6,399 bases of DNA from Limnobacter sp. (GTDB lineage: Bacteria > Pseudomonadota > Gammaproteobacteria > Burkholderiales > Burkholderiaceae_B). Within the stretch, counting starts at the first letter, position 1, and each line of letters begins with the position of its first letter. The notes beneath the pieces were generated by a model. The model made no database searches. It was not told where the DNA came from and was given only the letters and a program-made list of their open reading frames with translations. Below are positions 1-6,399 of this stretch, in pieces. The stretch is taken from contig JAAURO010000103.1 in NCBI GenBank assembly GCA_012032215.1, positions 1 to 6,399 on the forward strand. The letters run 5' to 3'. The position numbers were made by a program, and so were the translations under genes.

Positions 1-459
1 ATGGGTAAAGCGATCGGTGACTTGCGCAGCCTCAGTCATTCGCTGGATGCAGATCATATCCGCAACAACGGATGGACGGTCGCCGTTCAGAAATTACTGA
101 ATGATTTGCAAAAAACAGGAAAATATAAAACCCTCGTTCACATAGAAGAACAATTACAACCGCTTGGCAGCGATAAGCCGATCATTCTTTTCAGAATGAT
201 ACAGGAAGCTATTAATAATATTATTCGCCATGCAGCAGCGAATACAATTTATCTTGCAGCCAGCAAAGAGAAGGACACAATTGTAATAAAGATCAAAGAC
301 AATGGAAAAGGATTTGAATCCGGTAAAAATTCTTCGGGGGTAGGGCTGAAAAATTTGAAGAGCCGTTCCAAAATGATCAATGCGAGTTTAGATATTCAAA
401 GCCAGCCGGGCGAAGGCACCGAAGTTACTATTGCTATAAAAGCTGAAAACAATGAATAA
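1..459 (+). CDS. Sensor histidine kinase, C-terminal part (NarL/HPK7 type), 5' truncated
   Basis: This is the catalytic end of a two-component sensor kinase that autophosphorylates and passes phosphate to a response regulator. About 152 codons are visible. Residues 1-15 (LRSLSHSL) match the end of the HisKA_3 dimerisation helix, so the phosphorylated His and the sensor part lie upstream; the ATG at position 1 is probably an internal Met. The ATP-binding HATPase domain follows, with the N box at residues 67-78 (QEAINNIIRHA, Asn73), the G1 box DNGKGF at 100-105 and the G2 box GVGLKNL at 113-119. The TAA stop overlaps the next gene by 8 bases, the usual coupling of such a kinase with its regulator. 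Base composition is AT-rich and the style (many Lys, Asn, Ile) is Bacteroidota-like, unlike everything after about 660. The signal sensed cannot be told. Confidence 0.85.
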   Translation: MGKAIGDLRSLSHSLDADHIRNNGWTVAVQKLLNDLQKTGKYKTLVHIEEQLQPLGSDKPIILFRMIQEAINNIIRHAAANTIYLAASKEKDTIVIKIKDNGKGFESGKNSSGVGLKNLKSRSKMINASLDIQSQPGEGTEVTIAIKAENNE

Positions 460-859
460 AAAAAATATTGGCATTGCACTTATCGACGACCATGTTTTGC
501 TTCGCAATGGCCTGGCATCGCTTATTCAGGCTTTTGAAGGATATACTGTTTTATTTGAAGCAGATAATGGTAAGGACTTTATTCATCAGTTGGGAAAAAA
601 TACAATACCGGATATTATCCTGCTTGATATTACCATGCCTGAAATGAATGGCTATGAAGCCGTGCGGCAAATCAGAATCCAGGCAGGCACCAACCAGAAC
701 GCGCTGATTTGTGCCTTAAGTGGTCTGGTAGACTCCGCTACCGTAGACAAAGTGCTCAGCAGCGGCATGAACCGCCACCTCTCCAAGCCTGTAAGTTTTG
801 AGGAGCTCAACACACTCTTGGGCCAGGTGGCGCACAGGGTTGGGGTAGAGAGTGCGTAG
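452..859 (+). CDS. Response regulator receiver domain, probably chimeric, no output domain
   Basis: The 135-codon ORF begins inside the kinase gene at 452. Residues 1-75 are a NarL/FixJ-type receiver start: acidic pair Asp12-Asp13 followed by HVLLRNGLASLI, and the phosphoacceptor Asp59 in LLDITMPEMNGYE. Such regulators normally run to about 210 residues with a LuxR helix-turn-helix. Here residues 76-135 instead resemble the end of a receiver from a hybrid kinase or CheY-like protein: ALICALSG with Ser90, then SSGMNRHLSKPVSFEELNTLL with Lys112-Pro113. All receiver key residues are present, so a fold is possible, but no DNA-binding domain follows. Base composition changes sharply near 660, exactly where the two styles meet at the conserved MPEMNGYE motif. 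I infer a fusion of two unrelated receiver genes, most likely an assembly artefact. The kinase-regulator pairing holds only for the first half. Confidence 0.75.
   Translation: MNKKNIGIALIDDHVLLRNGLASLIQAFEGYTVLFEADNGKDFIHQLGKNTIPDIILLDITMPEMNGYEAVRQIRIQAGTNQNALICALSGLVDSATVDKVLSSGMNRHLSKPVSFEELNTLLGQVAHRVGVESA
640..690. other. Composition breakpoint and likely chimera junction
   Basis: By hand count, the 60-base lines at 181, 241, 541 and 601 hold 21, 20, 17 and 23 G/C, while the lines at 661, 721 and 781 hold 33, 35 and 34. The step falls within the codons for the conserved receiver motif MPEMNGYEAVRQIR, a place where unrelated receiver genes share sequence and where an assembler, or a recombination event, could join them in frame. 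No insertion-sequence ends, direct repeats or integration-site signs are visible at the joint. Confidence 0.6.
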
Positions 860-903
860 GCTGTTATTTTGCATTCTCTGGTTTGTTCGCGACAGGTGGC
901 AAC

Positions 904-1250
904 ATGTTTAAGCGAGTAATCGCCAGTGTTTTTTGTGTGGCGCTTGTTGTTTCCACTTCTTGGGCGGGGTCGGAATGTCGAGTCACCAATATTGAAAAAG
1001 CTTCTGGAAGTCAAAGTGTTGGCACAGGTGTTTCGGAATATGAAGGCGTAAACCCCACAATGCTTTTCTTGGGGGAAAAAACCAGCAAGGGTGCACAGAA
1101 ATGCGCGCATCTGGTGGTTATTGAATTGATCACCTTTGGCCACAATCCTACAAAAATGGCGAGTATGCGATAGAGCTACCGACCGAAGCAGGCTGCGTTA
1201 TGTGGAAGGCAGGTATGTTTGGGAGGAATACGGGGAGCCTTGAAATCTGA
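904..1250 (+). CDS. Small secreted protein of unknown function, frameshifted
   Basis: I do not recognise this gene. The ATG at 904 has a ribosome binding site (caggtgg, about 5 bases upstream) and opens a clear signal peptide: MFKR, a hydrophobic stretch IASVFCVALVV, then a likely signal peptidase I site after STSWA. The literal frame stops at 1173 (89 residues; a TTG at 883 would add 7 more in front of the signal peptide). However, from about 1056 another frame carries a more protein-like sequence: NAFLGGKNQQGCTEMRASGGY, a TGA at 1122-1124, IDHLWPQSYKNGEYAIELP, then TEAGCVMWKAGMFGRNTGSLEI, ending with TGA at 1248-1250. One missing base near 1047-1056 and a TGG read as TGA would restore about 115 residues with Cys scattered as in an exported disulfide protein. 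T-rich third codon positions continue from the first part into this second frame. Local G+C is lower than in the neighbours. The role is unknown. Confidence 0.5.
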
Positions 1251-1285
1251 AATGTTTCCCACAATGCGAAACGCTCGGCCACAGT

Positions 1286-1314
1286 TTGAAAAGTGGCGCA
1301 TTTAGTGCGATACT
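1286..1314 (+). promoter_or_regulatory. Candidate sigma-70 promoter of the pdh operon
   Basis: TTGAAA (1286-1291) is followed after exactly 17 bases by GATACT (1309-1314). The -35 matches five of six and the -10 four of six consensus bases, and TGC directly before the -10 forms an extended -10 (TGn). It lies about 80 bases before the aceE start in the only non-coding gap ahead of the operon. A start point would fall near 1320, giving a leader of about 75 bases. This is motif reading only; such matches arise by chance. Confidence 0.4.
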
Positions 1315-1334
1315 CCCACTTCTGTGCGCACGGG

Positions 1335-1350
1335 GTAGGCGTTTGCCTAC
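1335..1350 (+). promoter_or_regulatory. Leader hairpin upstream of aceE
   Basis: GTAGGC (1335-1340) and GCCTAC (1345-1350) form a perfect 6-bp stem with a GTTT loop. An alternative longer-range pairing, GGTAG (1334-1338) with CTACC (1363-1367), uses the same left arm, so two structures compete. An A9 tract (1368-1376) and a strong Shine-Dalgarno AGGAGG (1381-1386) follow, leaving the ribosome site unpaired. There is no T-run after the stem, so it is not an intrinsic terminator on the + strand. It could also be a binding site for a dimeric regulator; which one cannot be said. Confidence 0.35.
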
Positions 1351-1396
1351 GCTTGGCCGCAGCTACCAAAAAAAAATTCAAGGAGGAGAACCCACA

Positions 1397-4095
1397 ATGT
1401 CTGCGCTGCCTGACTTCCCACCGTCGGACGATCCCGACGCCCAAGAAACACAAGAATGGCTAGATGCACTGGAAGCGGTTTTAGAGCGAGAAGGCCCCGA
1501 ACGTGCCCACCAGCTTCTAGAAAAACTCACCGACAAAGCGCGCCGTTCTGGCGCTTACATTCCTTTTTCTGCCAACACCGCGTATTGCAACACCATTCCG
1601 GCCCATCAGGAAGAGCGTTGCCCCGGCAACCTTGAGTTCGAAGAACGTCTGCGCTCCTGGATGCGCTGGAATGCCATGGCCATGGTAGTGCGGGCCAACA
1701 AAAAAAGCCCTGCCGATGGCGGTGATTTAGGGGGTCACATTGCTTCTTTTGGTTCGCTGGCAACCATGCTGGGGGTGGGCTTTAACCATTTCTGGCATGC
1801 AGAAACCGAAAACCACGGCGGCGACCTGCTTTATATACAAGGCCACGTGTCGCCTGGCATTTATGCGCGTGCCTTTCTGGAAGGGCGGCTTACCGAACAG
1901 CAACTCGATCACTTCCGTCAGGAAGTCGATGGCAAGGGCTTAAGCTCTTACCCCCATCCCAAGCTCATGCCCGATTTCTGGCAATTTCCTACGGTGTCCA
2001 TGGGCCTTGGTCCGCTAATGGGTATTTATCAGGCACGCTTCCTGAAGTACCTGCATGCCCGCGGCATCGCCGATACCTCACAACGTAAAGTGTGGGTGTT
2101 TTGTGGCGATGGCGAAATGGACGAACCCGAAAGCCTTGGTGCCATTGGTTTGGCCGCGCGCGAAAAACTCGATAACCTGGTTTTTGTGATTAACTGCAAC
2201 CTGCAACGCCTCGATGGCCCAGTGCGTGGCAACGGCAAAATTATTCAGGAACTCGAAGGCGAATTCCGTGGCGCAGGCTGGAATGTTATTAAAACCATTT
2301 GGGGCGGCTACTGGGACTCCCTGCTGGCCAAAGACAAAGAAGGTATTCTCCAAAAAATCATGGAAGACACCGTTGATGGCGAATACCAGAATTACAAAGC
2401 CAACGATGGCGCCTATGTGCGCAAACACTTTTTTGGCAAGCACCCCAAAGCGCTGGAAATGGTCTCACGCATGACCGACGACGACATCTGGCGTTTGAAC
2501 CGGGGTGGCCACGACCCCCACAAGGTGTTTGCCTCGTACTCCAAAGCCACACAGCACAAGGGCCAGCCCACCGTTATTCTGGTCAAAACGGTCAAAGGTT
2601 TTGGCATGGGTAAAGTGGGCGAGGGCAAAAATACCACCCACCAAACCAAAAAGCTGGATCTGGAATCCATTCGCCAATTCCGTGATCGTTTTAACATTCC
2701 CATTCCCGACGACAAACTCGAAGAAGTGCCTTTCTACAAGCCTTCAGAAGACTCTCCAGAAATCAAATACCTGCACGAGCGGCGCCAGGCTTTGGGCGGT
2801 TATCTGCCACAGCGCCGCCGCGAGGCCGATGAAAAACTGCAGGTGCCGGGGCTGGATGCATTCCAGGCCGTGCTCGACCCCACCAAGGAAGGCCGCGAAA
2901 TTTCCACCACACAGGCTTTTGTGCGTGTGCTCACCGCGCTTACCCGCGACAAAGAACTGGGCCCTCGCATTGTTCCGATTGTGCCCGATGAGGCGCGCAC
3001 CTTCGGCATGGAAGGCATGTTCCGCCAGCTTGGTATTTATTCCCCGCACGGCCAGTTGTACGAACCCGTGGATAAAGACCAGGTAATGTACTACCGCGAA
3101 GACAAAGCCGGTCAAATTCTAGAAGAAGGCATCAACGAAGCCGGCGCTTTTAGTAGCTGGATTGCAGCGGCCACTTCGTATTCCACGAACAACCGCGTCA
3201 TGGTGCCGTTCTACATTTATTACTCCATGTTCGGGTTTCAGCGGGTGGGCGATTTGGCCTGGGCCGCAGGCGACATGCAGGCACGCGGCTTCTTGCTGGG
3301 CGGTACGGCAGGGCGCACCACGCTCAATGGCGAAGGCTTGCAGCACGAAGATGGCCACAGCCACATTCAAGCTTCCACCATTCCCAACTGCGTGTGCTAC
3401 GACCCCACTTTCGCCCACGAACTGGCAGTGATTATTCAGCACGGTTTGAAGCGCATGGTGCAGGATCAGGAAAACGTGTTTTATTACCTGACCGTCATGA
3501 ACGAAAACTACGCCCAGCCCGGCCTTTCCAAAGGCGACGAAGAGGGCATACTCAAGGGCATGTACAAGTGCCGTGCCTCTAAAGCCAAGGCTAAGTCACG
3601 TGTGCAGTTGCTGGGTTCGGGCACCATTTTGCGCGAATCGCTGGCTGCCGCCGAGCTGCTTGAAAAGAATGGGATGTCGCCGCCGATGTGTGGTCGGTTA
3701 CTAGCTTTACCGAGCTGCGCCGCGAAGGCATGGATTGCGAGCGCGAAAACCTGCTCAACCCCACCAGGAAAGCCAAAAAAAGCTACGTGGAATCCCAGTT
3801 TGAAAAAACCGAAGGTCCACTGGTTGCATCCACCGACTACATGAAGCTGTTTGCCGATCAAATTCGCCCCTTCGTGCCGCAAGGCCGCACCTACAAAGTG
3901 CTGGGTACCGATGGCTTTGGTCGTTCCGACTTCCGCTCCAAGCTGCGCGAACACTTTGAAGTGAACCGCCATTTTGTGGTTGTGGCTGCCCTTAAAGCCC
4001 TGGCCGACGAAGGCAAGGTTCCTGCAAAAACAGTCGCGGATGCCATCAAGAAATACGGCATCGATCCCGGCAAAGCCAACCCGGCTTACGCTTGA
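1397..4095 (+). CDS. aceE: Pyruvate dehydrogenase E1 component, homodimeric type (one frameshift)
   Basis: AceE decarboxylates pyruvate with thiamine diphosphate and Mg2+ and acetylates the lipoyl arm of AceF, linking glycolysis to the TCA cycle in the cytoplasm. The start at 1397 is chosen for AGGAGG 10 bases upstream and the family-like N-terminus MSALPDFPPSDDPDAQETQEW; the frame is open back to 1286 but that part is non-coding leader. The thiamine diphosphate motif is clear: GDGEMDEPES from Gly237, ending with the NCN at 266-268. Conserved blocks include YVRKHFFGKHP, LNRGGHDPHKVFASY, DEARTFGMEGMFRQLGIYSP, FYIYYSMFGFQRVGDLAWAAGD and LNGEGLQHEDGHSHIQ. The literal frame leaves the family at codon 757 and ends at 3844. 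The true C-terminus (VWSVTSFTELRREGMDCE to STDYMKLFADQIRPFVP and GTDGFGRSDFR) continues in another frame to TGA at 4095. One added base gives about 899 residues, close to the 887 of E. coli AceE. It is first gene of aceE-aceF-lpdA. Confidence 0.95.
3663..3670 (+). other. Frameshift site in aceE
   Basis: Up to AAELLEK the protein is in the 1397 frame; from TGG GAT GTC (WDVAADVWSVTSFTEL) it is in the next frame. Adding one A to the A4 run at 3663-3666 gives Glu-Lys-Glu-Trp-Asp and restores the alignment to AceE with no residue lost. The shift lies at a short homopolymer, which suits a base-calling error. Confidence 0.85.
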
Positions 4096-4110
4096 TACAG
4101 GGGAAACAGC

Positions 4111-5516
4111 ATGAAAGTGGAGAAAGATGTCATGACCATCGAAATCAAAGTGCCAGACATCGGTGATTTTCCGAAGTGGAAATCATTGAGGTGCTGGTTA
4201 AGGCTGGCGACAAGGTAGAGGCAGAGCAGTCTGTCATTACCGTTGAATCCGACAAGGCCAGCATGGAAATTCCTTGCCCGCAAAGTGGTGTGGTCAAGGA
4301 AATGAAAGTTAATATGGGCGACAAGGTAAAAGAAGGCACGCTCATGTTAATTCTGGAAGCGTCTGCGGGCATTTCGTCCGAGGCACCAGCCGCCGCAGAA
4401 CCCTCAGCTCCCTTAGCTTCCAATGAGCCTATGCCTGCGCAGCCCGTAGCAAGCAACGAACCCAAGCCAGCCCCCGCAGCGGCTACTGGCAACCCGCTAC
4501 AAAGCAGCGCTGCAACTGGCACACCGGCTAACACAGCACCCAGCCCTGCGCAAGCGGTGCAGGCGCACAATCCGGGCCAAACCAGCATTGCCATTCCGCA
4601 TGCCAGCCCTTCCATTCGTGCGTTCGCGCGTGAACTGGGCGTTGATTTGCACCTGGTAAATGGCACTGGCCCCAAACAGCGCATTACCAAAGAAGATGTG
4701 CAGCAGTTTGTGAAAGCCGCTGTGGCCGGGGCGCTTACAAAGCCAGTGGCTGAAAAGTCGGGTGGTGGAGGTGGTGGGCTTGAAGTGCTGGCCTGGCCCA
4801 AAGTGGATTTCTCGAAATTCGGTGAAACCGAAGAGCTCGAACTCTCACGCATCAAAAAGCTTTCCGGGCCCAACCTGCACCGCAACTGGGTCATGATTCC
4901 GCATGTTACCCAGTTCGACGAAGCCGATGTCACTGATCTGGAACAATTCAGAAAAGACACCAACACCGCCATGGCCAAGCAAGGTGTTAAAACCACCATG
5001 CTGGCCTTTGTCATGAAGGCCTGCGTGGCCGTGCTGCGCAAATACCCCAATTTCAACAGCTCCTTGTCTGAAGATTGCTCTAAAATCATCCTGAAAAAGT
5101 TTTACAACATGGGTTTTGCCGCCGACACCCCCAATGGTTTGGTAGTGCCTGTGGTCAAAGGCGTAGACACCAAAGGTGTGGCACAAATTGCCTCCGAAGT
5201 GGGTGAGCTGGCTGCCCAGGCCCGCGAAGGCAAGCTAAAGGGTGCCGATATGCAAGGCGCTACCTTTACTATTTCCTCACTGGGTGGCGTGGGCGGCACT
5301 GCGTTTACGCCCATCATTAATGCCCCCGAGGTGGCTATTCTGGGCTTGTCGCGCAGCGACATCAAACCCGTCTGGAACGGCAAAGAATTCACTCCGCGCC
5401 TTATGCTGCCTATGTCACTCAGCTACGACCACCGTGTCATTGATGGTGCGCAGGCTGCCCGATTCACCACTGAACTTGCCGCTGTTCTTGCCGACATGCG
5501 CCGCGTTCTTCTGTAA
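4111..5516 (+). CDS. aceF: Pyruvate dehydrogenase E2, dihydrolipoyl acetyltransferase (frameshift near start)
   Basis: AceF is the core of the complex: its swinging lipoyl-lysine takes acetyl from AceE and its catalytic domain moves it to CoA. Two starts are possible. ATG 4111 has AGGGGA 6 bases ahead; ATG 4132 has GGAGA 8 bases ahead and gives the family-like [13 protein letters not shown], so 4132 may be the real one. Counting from 4132 with one base restored: a single lipoyl domain (about 3-80, lipoylated Lys42 in ESDKAS); a long Ala/Pro linker with the repeated motif ASNEP; the peripheral subunit binding domain (about 155-197, [15 protein letters not shown] to [12 protein letters not shown]); a second linker ending in a Gly6 run (4761-4778); the acyltransferase domain from about 236 to the end, with catalytic His434 and Asp438 in SYDHRVIDG. 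About 461 residues with one lipoyl domain, against three in E. coli. It follows aceE by 15 to 36 bases, so co-transcription is likely. Confidence 0.93.
4150..4274 (+). repeat. Lipoyl-domain DNA repeat, copy 1 (in aceF)
   Basis: This stretch encodes the first half of the AceF lipoyl domain up to the lipoyl-lysine turn ([10 protein letters not shown]). It matches 5539-5664 in lpdA at about 106 of 126 positions by hand count. Most differences are at third codon positions. The copy is one base shorter because of the missing T. Confidence 0.85.
4167..4170 (+). other. Frameshift site in aceF
   Basis: From either start, the frame reads VPDIGDF and then turns to nonsense ending at a TAG near 4218. 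The lipoyl domain continues as [10 protein letters not shown] in the next frame. The equivalent site in lpdA (5557-5561) has five T where aceF has four (4167-4170). Adding one T gives Phe-Ser-Glu-Val and restores the domain. The paralogous copy in the same window therefore pinpoints the missing base. Confidence 0.9.
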
Positions 5517-5526
5517 GGTGTCCAAC

Positions 5527-6399
5527 ATGAAGTTAGTGGTTCCCGATATTGGTGATTTTTCTGAAGTGGAAATCATAGAGGTGCTGGTAAAAGTTGGCGA
5601 CAAGGTAGAAAAAGAGCAATCGCTGATTACCGTAGAATCCGACAAAGCCAGTATGGAAATTCCTGCCTCTGAAGCAGGCGTCATCACCGAAATGCTGGTA
5701 CGCATGGGCGACAAAGTAGCCAAAGGCTCCGATATTTGCGCCATACGCCCCACGCAAAGCAGCGAAACCAAAACGCAAGTGGGCGATTCGCCCAAGCAGG
5801 CTGCTCCGCAAAAACCTGGTGCTGAAGCCTCTTCGGCGCCTGTGCAATCGGGCGCGCCTGCGCACAGTGCTCCCGCACCTGCTGGCGCGCACTACAGCGG
5901 CAAGGTTGATGAAACCTGCGACATGCTGGTGCTGGGTGCGGCCCGGTCGGTTGATTCTGCGGCGTTTTCGCGTGCCGATTTGGGCATGAATACCGTGCTC
6001 ATAGAGCGTTACCCCACCTTGGGTGTGTGTGCCTGAACGTGGGTTGCATTCCTTCCAAGGCTTTGCTGCACACCGCACAGGTGCTGGAAGAAGCCCAGCA
6101 CATGGGCGAGCACGGCGTGGTGTTTGCCCAAACAGCAATCAATCTGGACAAACTGCGCACACACAAAGAAGGTGTGGTAGGCAAGCTGACTGGTGGCTTG
6201 GCGGGCATGGCCCGTGGCCGCAAGGTAAAAGTGGTGCACGGAGTAGGGCAGTTTGTATCGCCCAACCATGTGCAGGTTAAAGCCCCTGATGGAAGCACCA
6301 CCACCATTCAGTTTCAAAAAGCCATTGTGGCAGTGGGTTCACAGCCTGTGCATTTGCCTTTCCTGCCTGACGATCCCCGCATTGTCGATTCAACTGGCG
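5527..6399 (+). CDS. lpdA: Dihydrolipoamide dehydrogenase E3 with N-terminal lipoyl domain (frameshifted, 3' truncated)
   Basis: E3 reoxidises the dihydrolipoyl arm of AceF using FAD, a redox disulfide and NAD+. The start at 5527 has AAGGTG 6 bases ahead, overlapping the TAA of aceF; the frame is open back to 5242 but that part lies inside aceF. Residues 1-77 are a lipoyl domain (Lys40 in ESDKAS), followed by an Ala/Pro/Ser linker to about residue 124 and the flavoprotein domain (DMLVLGA). Such lipoyl-fused E3 proteins are typical of Neisseria and Burkholderiales. The FAD loop GxGxxG is garbled at 5938-5974. The literal frame ends with TGA at 6034-6036, just before the disulfide region, but frame 6033 onward continues cleanly as [21 protein letters not shown] through [20 protein letters not shown] and [21 protein letters not shown] to the window end. 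One restored G gives the GGVCLNVGC disulfide. About half of the expected 590 or so residues are visible. Confidence 0.93.
5539..5664 (+). repeat. Lipoyl-domain DNA repeat, copy 2 (in lpdA)
   Basis: This is the partner of 4150-4274. It encodes [18 protein letters not shown] through [10 protein letters not shown] of the E3-fused lipoyl domain. The two lipoyl domains share their N-terminal half almost residue for residue, then diverge after the lipoyl-lysine turn. Duplication of a lipoyl domain onto the neighbouring gene, with or without later gene conversion, explains this. Confidence 0.85.
5938..5974 (+). other. Cluster of compensating indels in the lpdA FAD-binding motif
   Basis: The reading is [21 protein letters not shown] where the family has LGAGPGGYSAAFRAADLGMNT. 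One missing G at 5938-5941, one substitution and one extra G near 5953 turn AGPGGYS into AARSVDS. An extra T in the T4 run (5965-5968) and a missing C near 5972 turn FRAAD into FSRAD. The frame is regained each time, so the gene reads on while both Gly positions needed for FAD binding are lost. Confidence 0.75.
6020..6033 (+). other. Frameshift site before the lpdA redox disulfide
   Basis: The frame reads RYPTLGVCA and stops, whereas the family reads TLGGVCLNVGC. One missing base in the GGGTGTGTGTG stretch (6021-6031) accounts for it: ggtggtgtgtgc would give Gly-Gly-Val-Cys. Downstream sequence is open to the window end in the new frame. Confidence 0.85.

Noticed and set aside
452..859. A true single-domain regulator controlling the pdh operon
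   Set aside because: The composition step inside the ORF and the mismatch between its two halves make the physical link to the downstream operon doubtful.
1335..1376. Hairpin next to an A9 tract as an intrinsic terminator on the minus strand
   Set aside because: Read on the minus strand the T-run comes before the hairpin, not after it, and no minus-strand gene ends here.
1286..1396. N-terminal extension of AceE from an ATG at 1286
   Set aside because: The added 37 residues have no family resemblance, overlap the candidate promoter and hairpin, and the strong Shine-Dalgarno serves ATG 1397.
3663..4170. Homopolymer shifts as phase-variation switches
   Set aside because: Runs of four A or four T are too short for slipped-strand switching, and switching off a core metabolic complex would be unusual. 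Sequencing error explains them better.
4145..5089. Long minus-strand open frame (314 codons) opposite aceF
   Set aside because: It is antisense to a clear lipoyl/E2 gene, is rich in Ser/Ala/Cys as expected from the reverse of an Ala/Pro linker, and shows no family motif. It is a codon-bias shadow.
1..6399. A novel defence, mobile or biosynthetic system
   Set aside because: All sizeable genes are assigned to two-component signalling or pyruvate dehydrogenase. No transposase, integrase, array, toxin-antitoxin pair, tRNA or rRNA signature was seen; the odd signals are explained by assembly chimerism and base errors.

Overview
The window reads as two pieces of different origin, followed by a recognisable central-metabolism operon. 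Positions 1 to about 660 are AT-rich (sampled 60-base lines are about 28 to 38% G+C) and hold the C-terminal part of a NarL/LuxR-type sensor histidine kinase plus the first half of its response regulator, in a style familiar from Bacteroidota. From about 661 onward sampled lines jump to about 55 to 58% G+C. The rest looks like a betaproteobacterium, probably a moderate-GC Burkholderiales (Limnobacter-like is a guess from memory, not tested).

Layout: 1-459 histidine kinase tail; 452-859 a receiver-domain ORF whose front is NarL-like and whose back resembles the receiver of a hybrid kinase, so it is probably a chimera; 904-1250 a small secreted protein of unknown function with a broken frame; 1251-1396 a leader with a candidate extended -10 promoter, a perfect 6-bp hairpin, an A9 tract and a strong Shine-Dalgarno; 1397-4095 aceE; 4111-5516 aceF; 5527 to the window end lpdA, which carries its own N-terminal lipoyl domain. 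All genes lie on the + strand.

The three pyruvate dehydrogenase genes work together. AceE (E1) decarboxylates pyruvate with thiamine diphosphate, AceF (E2) passes the acetyl group from its lipoyl arm to CoA, and LpdA (E3) reoxidises the dihydrolipoyl arm with FAD and NAD+. The aceE-aceF-lpdA order with a lipoyl-fused E3 is typical of Neisseria and Burkholderiales.

The most striking property is damage. Each of the three pdh genes is interrupted by at least one single-base frameshift, yet the protein sequence continues intact and conserved in the new frame. The FAD-binding motif of lpdA holds several compensating indels within about 40 bases. With the composition step inside one receiver domain, this points to an error-prone, partly chimeric assembly rather than to a new system or real gene decay. 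I found no convincing novel system, mobile element, CRISPR array or RNA gene.
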